Shown here piece after piece: positions 43,831-52,317 of a stretch of DNA of 64,000 nucleotides. The translations under genes were made by a program, and so were the position numbers. The number at the start of each line of letters is the position of its first letter. The first letter of the stretch is position 1. The notes beneath the pieces are model-generated. The model did no database searches. It was not told the origin of the DNA and saw only the letters and a list, made by a program, of their open reading frames with translations. Source of the stretch: Gp1-AA133 sp964641665 (GTDB lineage Bacteria; Acidobacteriota; Terriglobia; Terriglobales; Acidobacteriaceae); assembly GCA_964641665.1 (NCBI GenBank), contig CAZXKO010000030.1, positions 1 through 64,000 of the forward strand. Reading direction: 5' to 3'.

Positions 43831-44934
43831 CTAAAAGTCATCGTCAAACGGCGGAGTGAGGCCGGTGTAGTCGCCGATTCGCTTAGCATCGTAGGGCGAG
43901 TTCAGTCCGCCGCCGGCGACGCTGTGGGTGTTGTAGCCGAGGGAGTTGATTTTTCCAAAGGTGTTGACGATCTGCTTGTGACGGTTGATTTCGATGACTC
44001 GGTGATTGTATTGGTCGCTGATCAGAGTGTTGCCGTTCCTGAGCCGCACAGCGCGCGTGGGCAGGGGGCCCGTGCCGCCACGCTGGTTGCTGTTTGGATC
44101 GGTATTGGTGAAGTATTCCCAGACCACGTTCTTGTCGCGGTCGATCTCCACGATGCGGGCGTGACCCGCATCCGTGATGAGGGTATGGCCGTTTTTCAGC
44201 CGGCTGGCGAAGGCTACACCGCTGACTGGATCAGTGACGTTCGGGTCGCCGCTCCCATACTGCCAGACGATGTCTCCATCGCGGGTAACCTCGATGGCGC
44301 GATTGTTGTTTTCGTCACAGATCAGGATGTGACCGTTTTCCAGAAGCTCGGCGCAGTTTGGGTTGTTGAGCTGATCGGTGCCGTTGCCGGTAACGCTGGT
44401 GGTGCCGTATTGCCAGACGATTTGCTTAGCTAGGTTGACCTCGATGACGCGCTCGTTCGCCTGGTCAGTGATGAGCACGTGGCGATTTGGGAGCCAGGTA
44501 TTTTGTACCGGAGTATTGAGCTGATCGGTGCCGTTGCCGGTAACGCCAAACGACCCGTATTGCCAGAGGATGTGTCCCGCACGGTCGACCAACAGTACGC
44601 GGTTGTCTGGACAGCCGTTGGGGTTGGCGCAGTTCGGCGCTTCCGGTTGACCGCCGGGCGTTCCGGTGCCGGCCATCAGGGTAAGACTGCCGACGCGCTG
44701 GGCATCGTTGACGCCGATGACCGACGCCGGCGAGAAGTCTGCCGGGCCCAGGCCAAATTGCCAAACGATCCTGCCGGTAGGGGTAACTTCAATCACGCGA
44801 TTGTTGAACTGGTCCGCGATCAGAGTGTTGCCGCGTTTGTTGAATTGATCTCCCTGGGCAAACGCCGAAGCGCACGCCAACACAAGCAAGGAGACTACGC
44901 AAAGGCACCGGGCAAACCTGCCAGGGAACGTCAT
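43831..44934 (-). CDS. Secreted NHL/PQQ-like beta-propeller protein
   Basis: 367 aa with signal peptide VVSLLVLACASAFAQ. Six to seven propeller units have the form GNTLIADQFNNRVIEV-xx-xGxIVWQFG, with close copies GHILICDENNNRAIEV, GHTLITDAGHARIVEI and GNTLISDQYNHRVIEI. Such proteins resemble arylsulfotransferase-like or NHL propellers; no catalytic residue is evident. It has two cysteines (PNCANPNGCPD). It is probably periplasmic or secreted, with binding as the likely function. Confidence 0.88.
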   Translation of the reverse strand: MTFPGRFARCLCVVSLLVLACASAFAQGDQFNKRGNTLIADQFNNRVIEVTPTGRIVWQFGLGPADFSPASVIGVNDAQRVGSLTLMAGTGTPGGQPEAPNCANPNGCPDNRVLLVDRAGHILWQYGSFGVTGNGTDQLNTPVQNTWLPNRHVLITDQANERVIEVNLAKQIVWQYGTTSVTGNGTDQLNNPNCAELLENGHILICDENNNRAIEVTRDGDIVWQYGSGDPNVTDPVSGVAFASRLKNGHTLITDAGHARIVEIDRDKNVVWEYFTNTDPNSNQRGGTGPLPTRAVRLRNGNTLISDQYNHRVIEINRHKQIVNTFGKINSLGYNTHSVAGGGLNSPYDAKRIGDYTGLTPPFDDDF

Positions 44935-45164
44935 ACGACCTCCTGAGAGAGAAACTCGCGCAACTTGCTGTGCGCTGAGGCACTCCCTAGGCTAGGGCGA
45001 TTGAAAACAGGAGATGTCACGGAATTGTGATGGGTTTGTAATTTTTTTGCGTCTGCCCGGGAGGTTCAAAACCTTCACCACGAAGGGCATTAAGGCGACG
45101 CGCAGGAATATTCCCACGCCTTGGTTCGTGTTGCCTTTGGGTTGTCGTTAGTCCTTTGCCGCCG

Positions 45165-46346
45165 CTACTTCCAGCTCGCCGGCACTTCGATATAGCTGGG
45201 GTTCAACTCGGTCACGGACGAGCAGCCCAGCAGGCGCAGAGTGCGCTCGACATCGGCGCGGAGGATTTCGAGGGCGCGCGTGACGCCGGCTTCTCCGGCG
45301 GCCGCCAGGCCATATGCGTAAGCGCGACCACAGAGAACGGCGCGGGCCCCCAGGCACAGGGCCTTCACGATGTCGCTGCCACGTCGCACGCCACCGTCCA
45401 TCAGCACTTCAATCTTGCCGTCGACGGCCTTCACCACTTCGGGCAGGGCGCGGATCGAGGGGCGGACGCTGTCGAGCTGGCGGCCGCCGTGGTTAGAGAC
45501 GCTGACGGCGGCGGCGCCTGCGTCAATGGCGCGTTTCGCGTCCTCCCCGGTCAAAACTCCCTTCACAACGATCGGGCCGCGCCAGAGCTCGCGAATCCAA
45601 TTCAGATCGTCCCAGGTCACGGTGGAGGCGGCCAGGGCCGCGCCTACATCGACCAAGTCCATGGGCCCCTTGCCCGGAACGACTACGTTGTGCAGTTTGG
45701 GGACGCCGCCATCGAGCAGGAACTGGATCAGCCAGCCGGGCCGCGAGAGCATCTGGGGAAGATGCGGGATCTTCGCAAACGGATTGGTGCCCATCAGTTC
45801 TTTCATGCCATTGCGGAAGTCTCGCTCACGCAGGCCGGCTACGGGGGTGTCGATGGTGACCACGAGAGCGGAGAATCCTGCTTGCCTGGCGCGTTCGATC
45901 GCGGCTTCGGCCGCGGGCCGACCGCCCATCAGATACAGCTGGTAGAAGGTTGGCCCCGGACACGCGGCCTTGACCTTCTCCATGGGGTGGCCGGAGATGG
46001 TCGAGAGGATGTAGCCAGTGCCCGCCTTGCCGGCGGCGGCGGCGGCTGAGACTTCCCCACCGGGATGCATGAGTCGGCTGTAGCCGACGGGGGCGAGCAT
46101 GGCGGGAAGCGAGATGTCTAGTCCGAGGACTTGCGTCTTCAGATTGCATCGCGCGACGGCGACTGCGCAGCGCGGACGGAAGATGATGTCTTCGAAGGCG
46201 CGGCAGTTCTCGCGCAGGGTGAGTTCGGCGTCGGCACCACCGTCGAGGTAATCAAAAACGGCTTTGGGCAGACGGCGCTCGGCGATGGGGCGGAAGTCGT
46301 CGATGCAAACCACGTGAGGCGAGGCGACACTAGAAGAGGCTGACAC
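45165..46346 (-). CDS. FMN-dependent alpha-hydroxy-acid oxidase/dehydrogenase
   Basis: 393 aa from a GTG at 46346. The family spans L-lactate dehydrogenase, glycolate oxidase and mandelate dehydrogenase. Seen: FDYLDGGADAELTLREN, LPAMLAPVGYSRLMHPGGE, FYQLYLMGGR, TIDTPVAGLRERDFRNGM, VVKGVLTGEDAKRAIDAGA, the catalytic His in VSNHGGRQLDS and the FMN phosphate site LMDGGVRRGSDIVKALCLGA. The substrate cannot be fixed from motifs. It is soluble and monocistronic. Confidence 0.93.
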   Translation of the reverse strand: MSASSSVASPHVVCIDDFRPIAERRLPKAVFDYLDGGADAELTLRENCRAFEDIIFRPRCAVAVARCNLKTQVLGLDISLPAMLAPVGYSRLMHPGGEVSAAAAAGKAGTGYILSTISGHPMEKVKAACPGPTFYQLYLMGGRPAAEAAIERARQAGFSALVVTIDTPVAGLRERDFRNGMKELMGTNPFAKIPHLPQMLSRPGWLIQFLLDGGVPKLHNVVVPGKGPMDLVDVGAALAASTVTWDDLNWIRELWRGPIVVKGVLTGEDAKRAIDAGAAAVSVSNHGGRQLDSVRPSIRALPEVVKAVDGKIEVLMDGGVRRGSDIVKALCLGARAVLCGRAYAYGLAAAGEAGVTRALEILRADVERTLRLLGCSSVTELNPSYIEVPASWK

Positions 46347-46749
46347 GGTACCGTTCCTGTAATCGGGAGTCGGCCTGCACGGCTCGGCCGCGCGCGGAGG
46401 CCACCGGAAAGCCTAACACCGCCTGTCAAATGGGCGTGGCGTGGTAGGCGCGAGGGTAGGGGGAGCACCATGGATCGAGGTGCTCGGCCAAGAAAAGCAT
46501 TTAACCCCAGAGAGCGCAGAGAAAGCCGCAAAGGACGCAGAGGTCAGGAGTACGTGGGTGACCGGGCGATCGGAAAGCAGATTCCTCCAGCCTCCGCTCC
46601 GCTCGGCGTCGGAATGACAAGGCGGGTCGGAGGGGTTGAGTCACGCTGGTGCGCGTCTTCGCTCGAACGTTGTCGAAGACCGCGGGAAAACGCGAAGTAG
46701 GGGGCCAAGCCTGGCCCCCTCGTTTCGCACTGGGTGGCATTCTCAAGAA
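46347..46749. other. Repeat-bearing gap
   Basis: No gene is seen. It contains a CAGAGAGCGCAGAG-type repeat (46500-46545) and a CTCCGCTCCGCTCGGCGTCGGAATGACA-like copy split over 46585-46620. Confidence 0.5.
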
Positions 46750-47484
46750 TCAGTTCGCCACGGCGTCAAGGTCGGCTTGCAGTTGCGCGAGGTTGAAGCC
46801 GGGAGCGAAGTTGCGATCGTTGGCTTCGGGAGGCAGGATAGCGTAAGCCTCATCGACACACTCATCCCACCAGGCCCAGGTGGCCTGCTGCGTATTGCCC
46901 CAGGTCAGCACGGTCAGATAGTTCTGATCGTAGCCGACGGCGAAGACAGCGTGGCCGTCGTTGGTGAGGGGCCCCGGAGTCCAGGGCTGGTGGTTGTCGA
47001 ATTCCTGAATGCAGTTCGCTTGCACCTGGAAGCCCAGGTAGACGCCGCCGAAGAGCTGAATGGCCTGTTGGATATGGGTGTGATTCTTAGGCTTGATACT
47101 CGTGTAGGTGATGATCTCGTCGCCGGAGACGGCGTTCTGGCGCCAGTAGTTCAGCACATCGAGTTCTTGGAGGCCGCTGTCGACGCCGCCGGTGAGGTGC
47201 ATGTACAGCTTGACTACCGCGGCCTTCGCCATAATGCTCTGTTTGCCAATCAGGCCCCGGTAAGTGGTCACGGCGTGGGCCAGGGCGGCGATGGTGCAGT
47301 CGCCGAGCGTGTCGTTGCCGTCCATAGGGAACAGTTTCGTGGGGTCGTTGGTCTTCAGCTTGAGGTTTGCCAGAACGTTATAGGAAGGAGGCGGCGCGGC
47401 CAGGGCGGGTGTCACGTAGTCGGCGAAACGGAGGGTTCGGTAGTCCACCTTCGGTGGATGCTTTCCAAAGCGGTAGTTCGGCAT
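46750..47484 (-). CDS. Papain-like (C1-type) peptidase-fold protein
   Basis: 244 aa from the ATG at 47484, after GAGAGGAGC. It has no signal peptide. The likely catalytic Cys63 lies in NDTLGDCTIAALAHAV, His in NDGHAVFAVGYD and Asn in VLTWGNTQQATWAWWDECVDEA. The order Cys-His-Asn fits C1 or C39-like peptidases. The N-terminal segment (PPKVDYRTLRFADYVTP) resembles a pro-region. An active peptidase is likely but not certain. Confidence 0.8.
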   Translation of the reverse strand: MPNYRFGKHPPKVDYRTLRFADYVTPALAAPPPSYNVLANLKLKTNDPTKLFPMDGNDTLGDCTIAALAHAVTTYRGLIGKQSIMAKAAVVKLYMHLTGGVDSGLQELDVLNYWRQNAVSGDEIITYTSIKPKNHTHIQQAIQLFGGVYLGFQVQANCIQEFDNHQPWTPGPLTNDGHAVFAVGYDQNYLTVLTWGNTQQATWAWWDECVDEAYAILPPEANDRNFAPGFNLAQLQADLDAVAN

Positions 47485-47626
47485 GCGGTTGCTCCTCTCT
47501 CTATTTCGAACTTCACTGGATGGTGGCGAAGGCGATGAGTTCGTTTCAGACAGTGAGGAGAATATTGCGCGCAGGTGGAATTGCGGCCGAGACGGTCGCG
47601 ACGAGGCCCTGTATAGTATCTGCCCT

Positions 47627-48961
47627 ATGTGGAGATCGACGGTGGTGTTGCTTGCCCTGATTGCGCCCGCATCGGGCGCCGAGAGGAAGACAGCGCTTGA
47701 ATTGGTGGAACTCGCGAAGTCGCATGGCGCGGGGTTGCGGGAAGCGATCACGGCGAGCTTTGACGCCAAGAACCTGAAGGAAGGGACGGCGTGGGCCGGT
47801 CACGGTCCGGACATTTTCTTTGCCATCGAGGCGGCATCGCTACCGGTGCTGGTCATCGACGGTGCTCCGGGACCGATGATGCAGCCAGTGAGCGGGACGC
47901 AGCTTTGGTATAAGGCGGCGCGGATCGAGAAAGTGGGCAGGCTGCATTCCTATCACTACCTGATCGACGGCAAGGAATTCGGGGGGCGCCTGGATCTCCC
48001 GGCGTTCGGGCCGCTTTCCTATCTGCAGCCGGGAGTACCTTCGGGCACGCTATCGCCGAGAATCGTTCACACCAGCAAGATCTACCATGGGATGAAGAGT
48101 GAGTATTGGACTTATGTTCCGGCGCAATATGACCCCAAGGTTCCTGCGGCGGTCATGGTTTTTCAGGACGGCGGCGGGTACATTGACCGCGACGGCAACA
48201 ACCCGGCGCTCAACGTGATCGACAACCTGATTGCGCAAAAAAAAATTCCGGTGATGATCGCGGTGTTCATCAACCCTGGGGACATCAGCGACTCGCCGGG
48301 AACGCCCACCTTCAACTTCGTCAAAGGGTATTCCGACAAGTGGCAGCGCACGCTGAAGGACTCGATGCGCAGCACCTTGTATGACACAGTGAGCGACCGC
48401 TATGGGCGCTATCTGCGGGATGAAGTGCTGGCCGAGGTGGGAGCGAAATACAACCTGCGGAAGGATGCGTACAGCCGGGCGATCACGGGGCTGTCGTCGG
48501 GGGGAATCTGCTCGTTCAATGCGGCGTGGCAACTACCCGACCAGTTCAGCCGCGTGATTTCGTGGATCGGCAGCTTTACCAGCATTCAGTGGAAAGAGGA
48601 CCCGCACCTAGCTGACGGCGGGCAGGACTATGCAGAGAAGGTCTTGCGCGAGCCGAAACGGAACCTTCGGGTGTGGCTGCAGGATGGGTCGGAAGACCAG
48701 GAGAACGCGCGATATGGAAGCTGGCCCCTGGCGAATATCCGGCTGGCGAATGCTTTGAAGTTGAAGGATTATGATTTTCATTTCAGTTTCGGCAAGGGGA
48801 CACACAACCCCGGCGGAGGGGCGGCCGAGTTTCCGGAGGAGATGATATGGCTGTGGAGGGACTACGACCCGGTGAAGACGGAGCAGACTTACGAGATGGA
48901 AACGTCGGAGAAGAGCAAGCCGCTGTTCCGGGTGGCGGTGACGAATCGGGAGACGGAGTAG
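47627..48961 (+). CDS. Secreted esterase, enterochelin-esterase (Fes)-like
   Basis: 444 aa from the ATG at 47627 with signal MWRSTVVLLALIAPASGAE. An N-terminal beta module (AIEAASLPVLVIDGAPGPM to SYHYLIDGKEFGG) resembles the carbohydrate-binding/isoamylase-like module of Fes enzymes. The esterase part has KSEYWTYVPAQYDP, VFQDGGGYIDRDG, nucleophile GLSSGGIC, acid QDGSED and late His in KGTHNPGG. Such enzymes cut siderophore or sugar esters. The exact substrate is unknown. Confidence 0.9.
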   Translation: MWRSTVVLLALIAPASGAERKTALELVELAKSHGAGLREAITASFDAKNLKEGTAWAGHGPDIFFAIEAASLPVLVIDGAPGPMMQPVSGTQLWYKAARIEKVGRLHSYHYLIDGKEFGGRLDLPAFGPLSYLQPGVPSGTLSPRIVHTSKIYHGMKSEYWTYVPAQYDPKVPAAVMVFQDGGGYIDRDGNNPALNVIDNLIAQKKIPVMIAVFINPGDISDSPGTPTFNFVKGYSDKWQRTLKDSMRSTLYDTVSDRYGRYLRDEVLAEVGAKYNLRKDAYSRAITGLSSGGICSFNAAWQLPDQFSRVISWIGSFTSIQWKEDPHLADGGQDYAEKVLREPKRNLRVWLQDGSEDQENARYGSWPLANIRLANALKLKDYDFHFSFGKGTHNPGGGAAEFPEEMIWLWRDYDPVKTEQTYEMETSEKSKPLFRVAVTNRETE

Positions 48962-49036
48962 GAAGGATTCCGAGGTCCGGGGTGCGGCGGGCGAGACGCC
49001 CTCCAGACAGCCGCCGGGACGGCGGCGCTACATTGT

Positions 49037-49381
49037 TTACCGCCGCGGCGCGGGGGCCGGGCCAGGCGGGAGGATTTCGGGCTCTCCAGTCTTGACTTGC
49101 TGGCGGGTGACGAAGAAGACAGCGGCGGTCCAGGTGGGGAAGAGATCGAAGGCAGGAAGAAGTTCGGCGGCCAGCGTGGGGAGGAAGGCCCAATGCCAGC
49201 CGAGCAGACGAACCAGGAGGATCGCGACCACGACGTCGAGGGCAGTATCGGCAGGCGAGACGGCGCCTGGGGCAAAGAGTGGGAAGACCGCGATCTGCAG
49301 GGCATCGGCGGCGAGGGCAACGACCCAGGCGGCGCGCTGTTCGGGAGTCTTCAGGCCTTTCCAGAAATCGCGGATGCTCAT
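49037..49381 (-). CDS. Small membrane protein
   Basis: 114 aa with the ATG at 49381 after GGGAGGG. Two to three hydrophobic segments (AAWVVALAADALQIAVFPLF, ALDVVVAILLVRLLGW, FPTWTAAVFFV) and a proline-rich end. I cannot name the family. Confidence 0.75.
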   Translation of the reverse strand: MSIRDFWKGLKTPEQRAAWVVALAADALQIAVFPLFAPGAVSPADTALDVVVAILLVRLLGWHWAFLPTLAAELLPAFDLFPTWTAAVFFVTRQQVKTGEPEILPPGPAPAPRR

Positions 49382-49660
49382 GATCCCTCCCCCGGGCGTA
49401 TTAGGGTCAGAATACCGCTGTTGGGGGCGGGAGGAAAGGCGGCGGGTTTCGGCCCGCTAACCAGCCAGCACTCCTATCCGGCTGCCGCGAAACACCGAAC
49501 GATTGCAGCTGCGCTGTCTCGGGCTGTTTCTCCTCGACCCTGTTGCGGATTGCAACTGAGACGTGAAACTTGTGGGAGCGTCCACTGACGTTTTTCTTTG
49601 ACCGCACTATGCGCGGGGCGATATGGTTCGCGCAATCGCTCGAATGTGGGTGGGGTATTC

Positions 49661-50389
49661 ATGCAATTTCGAAGTTATGTGGCGCTGAGCGTGCTGATGG
49701 TGGGGAGTCTTCCCTGCTTCGCCGGATCGTCATGCAAGGTGAACGTGGTGTTTGCTCACTCGCCCAAGGCTGCTGGGGACTTCGCGCGCCTTCTGGAAAA
49801 GGCGGAAGCTGGCGACAGCGCGGCGGAATTTCAGGCTGGGCTCGCATATGAGACGGGTACCGCCACCGACCAGGATTTCAGCACGGCAGTGAAGCGGTAT
49901 CAGAGGGCGGCGGATCGCGGAAACGCGAACGCGCAGAACAATCTCGGGGGCATGTACCTGCGAGGTCTGGGAGTCGATCAAAGCGATCGTGAAGCGGTGC
50001 GCTGGTACCGGAAAGCAACCGCGCACGGCTACGCGCCGGCGGAGTACAAACTGGGCCTGCTGTATTACCAGGGCGAGGCTGTGGCGCAGGATGTGGGTGA
50101 GGCCTTGCGCTGGTTTCACAAGGCGGCAGAACATGGATCTGCGGCCGCGGAAAACGAAATCGGCAATGCCTATGAGCACGGGCAGGGCGTGCGGCAGGAC
50201 TTCGATGAGGCGGAACGCTGGTACCGCATCGCCGCGGAACATGGCTTGGCGGAGGCGCGGCTTAACGTGGAGGTGATGCGCACAGTGCGGGCGGGGAGTA
50301 CGCCACGAATCGCCGCTGCCCGAGAGCAGGGTTCATTTACCACGGAAGGACCGGCGAACGTCGTGCCAGGGGGAAATCCTTTCTACTGA
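49661..50389 (+). CDS. Secreted Sel1-like repeat protein
   Basis: 242 aa from the ATG at 49661 with a signal peptide (QFRSYVALSVLMVGSLPCFAG). The body is four to five Sel1-type repeats of about 36 residues, for example AEFQAGLAYETGTATDQDFSTAVKRYQRAADRG, NLGGMYLRGLGVDQSDREAV and LGLLYYQGEAVAQDVGEALRWF. Sel1 proteins act as scaffolds in the periplasm. A terminator follows the stop by 24 bases. Confidence 0.9.
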   Translation: MQFRSYVALSVLMVGSLPCFAGSSCKVNVVFAHSPKAAGDFARLLEKAEAGDSAAEFQAGLAYETGTATDQDFSTAVKRYQRAADRGNANAQNNLGGMYLRGLGVDQSDREAVRWYRKATAHGYAPAEYKLGLLYYQGEAVAQDVGEALRWFHKAAEHGSAAAENEIGNAYEHGQGVRQDFDEAERWYRIAAEHGLAEARLNVEVMRTVRAGSTPRIAAAREQGSFTTEGPANVVPGGNPFY

Positions 50390-50412
50390 GGGTGTTCTCG
50401 GCTCAGAAGATC

Positions 50413-50440
50413 AGGGCCGGCCCTAGGGCCGGCCCTTTCG
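50413..50440 (+). terminator. Rho-independent terminator of the Sel1 gene
   Basis: Two adjoining copies of the palindrome AGGGCCGGCCCT (50413-50436) can form a strong hairpin; TTTCGTTC follows. Confidence 0.65.
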
Positions 50441-50567
50441 TTCTGACAGCCACTCCCTTAGAAAAGATTGGAAAAAAATTGACGCTTGTTCCCGATTCGG
50501 GAAGTGGAGTTACTCGTCTGTGATTCGGTGGAGGAAAGCGCGTACCCGACGGAACGTCGGTGCGGAC

Positions 50568-51533
50568 TCATAACAATTTGCCGGCCCGAGCTGCGGCCGC
50601 AAGGGGTTTGCGGTAGAGGGTGAAGTTCTTGTGGGTTTCAGACTGGAAGGATGCGTCGGCGGTGTGCAGTTTCTCGCCGTCTCCGAGCAGGAGGTAGCCT
50701 CCGGGTTCAAGATAGAGATGGAGGCGCTGAACCAAGGCCATGCGCTGGGCGCTCGAAAAGTGCGGCAGCACGTCCATGCAGAAGATGCAGTCGAAGCGCC
50801 CGAGGTAAACCGGGCGGGCCAGATTCATCTGCGCGAATGTGATCAGGTTCCTGAGACGGGGCTTAGCCAGGTAGTGCTGCCCAACTTTAGCGAAAAAGGC
50901 TTGCAGTTGCTGGCGCGTGAGACCCGCCAGGGCGGGTTGCGGGTAGAGGCCGCGCTCGGCAAAGGTGAGGGCTGACTGGCGGATATCGGTGGCCAGAATG
51001 TGGATGCTCCAAGCGGCCCCGTTGCCGTCCATGGCTTCGCACACCGAAACCCCAATGGAGTAGGCTTCCTCGCCGGTCGAGCAACCGGCGCTCCAGATGC
51101 GCAGGCTCTGGGGATTGGCTTCGGTCTTGCGCTGGTGCAACCGGGGCAGGACTTGCTGCTGAAACACTGCGAACGCGCCGGGATGGCGGAAGAGAGCGGT
51201 CTCCCCGTCCACCAAGTGCGCCAGCAGATTCTCGCATTCGGTATCGGATACCTGCAGGCGGCCGAGAAGGTCGGCCACGGATTTCAGGCGGCGCGACTGT
51301 AGATACTCAGCCACTTTGGTGCTCAGATCATGCTGGGGGCAGTCAAGCAGGGCGCCCCCCTGGCGCTCCATCAGCAGACGCAATTCGGAGAGTTCGTGCT
51401 CGAGCACGAGGTTGGTGGGAGGCTTGGAACCTCCGGTCGATCGGCCGATGTTAAAGCCAGCACTCATTGCTGATCGTGTCGGTCTTGGCTGCGCCCTCCG
51501 GTGACCGGAGGTGCGCGAGTCTTCCCTATTCAT
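50568..51533 (-). CDS. cheR: CheR-type chemotaxis methyltransferase
   Basis: 321 aa from the ATG at 51533, or 299 from 51467; neither has a good ribosome site. CheR uses SAM to methylate glutamates on chemoreceptors. Seen: an N-terminal all-alpha domain (about 40-120, LADLLGRLQVSDTECENLLAHLVDGETALFRHP), the SAM-binding site LRIWSAGCSTGEEAYSIG, ATDIRQSALTFAERGLY, and FDCIFCMDVLPHFSS in place of the usual FCRNVLIYF. That last change (Asn to Asp at the usual Asn-Val) is unusual and may affect activity. It is followed by the pseudo-receiver gene with 75 bases between. Confidence 0.9.
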   Translation of the reverse strand: MNREDSRTSGHRRAQPRPTRSAMSAGFNIGRSTGGSKPPTNLVLEHELSELRLLMERQGGALLDCPQHDLSTKVAEYLQSRRLKSVADLLGRLQVSDTECENLLAHLVDGETALFRHPGAFAVFQQQVLPRLHQRKTEANPQSLRIWSAGCSTGEEAYSIGVSVCEAMDGNGAAWSIHILATDIRQSALTFAERGLYPQPALAGLTRQQLQAFFAKVGQHYLAKPRLRNLITFAQMNLARPVYLGRFDCIFCMDVLPHFSSAQRMALVQRLHLYLEPGGYLLLGDGEKLHTADASFQSETHKNFTLYRKPLAAAARAGKLL

Positions 51534-51607
51534 TTATCGGCGGTTGGAGGAGGGAGTTAAGCCGCCGGAGGTGCAATCTCGAGTTCGAAGGGCCGTCGTC
51601 CGCACGC

Positions 51608-52288
51608 TTACTGACCGACGGCCGCTGCCTGGTTGAGTTTTTTCTGTTCCTTGGCTGCCTGCATTTCGACGAACGTCATTTCCTTTTCGAGCGAGGAGAA
51701 GCGCTGCAAAATTTCGTGCATGCGCAACGCCATGTTGCGAATCGTATCGATCTGCGAACGGACCCCAGCGGAGAACGCACCGGGTTCGAGCAACAGCAAT
51801 TCCGCGTTGCCCAACACGGAGGTGAGCGCGTTGTTGAGCGTGTGGCGCATCTCGATGATGTACTGGCCAAGCGTGGCGTGGCACTTCAGAAGCGCGTTGA
51901 CGCGCTCGGCGCGTTGCGTCCGGTTGACCGCGTCCACACGGCGCAGCACTTCGAGCGCAAGCAGGAGTAGCGTGTCGGGCCAGCCCTCGTGACGGCGCAA
52001 CACCAGCAGACGCGGAAACTGCGCACGCAAGGACTCGGGTTGCGGCGTGTCAGACACCAGGATGACAGCCTTCCGGCTGGGATCGATGGCGCGCAGGAGC
52101 GGTGCGCAAGCATCTGAGCGGATCCGGCCCACGATGACCAAGTCGAAGGGACTGTAGTCGAAGCCCTGCTTGGGATCACCCCCCACCATGGTAAAGGCAG
52201 GCACCCCTCGCTCAGCCTGCCAGCGCGCCGAAACCTGGCGCGAGAACTCGGCGTCGTCGGAAACGATGAGTACGGTGCGCGGATCCAC
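51608..52288 (-). CDS. Pseudo-receiver plus DHp protein without kinase domain
   Basis: 226 aa from a GTG at 52288, which follows GGAG at nine bases; an ATG at 52354 would overlap the previous gene. The first ~120 residues look like a receiver (RTVLIVSDDAEFSRQV, then FDLVIVGRI), but the phospho-accepting Asp is Gly, and the conserved Lys is absent. Next is a histidine-kinase dimerisation helix IIEMRHTLNNALTSVLGNAELLL with a His in the phospho-site context. It then ends after about 60 residues with no ATP-binding domain. It could be a phosphotransfer or scaffold protein. It sits between cheR and an unknown gene in one likely operon. Confidence 0.8.
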   Translation of the reverse strand: MDPRTVLIVSDDAEFSRQVSARWQAERGVPAFTMVGGDPKQGFDYSPFDLVIVGRIRSDACAPLLRAIDPSRKAVILVSDTPQPESLRAQFPRLLVLRRHEGWPDTLLLLALEVLRRVDAVNRTQRAERVNALLKCHATLGQYIIEMRHTLNNALTSVLGNAELLLLEPGAFSAGVRSQIDTIRNMALRMHEILQRFSSLEKEMTFVEMQAAKEQKKLNQAAAVGQ

Positions 52289-52317
52289 GATGGGTTTCTC
52301 CAATGGCTGATCCCCTG

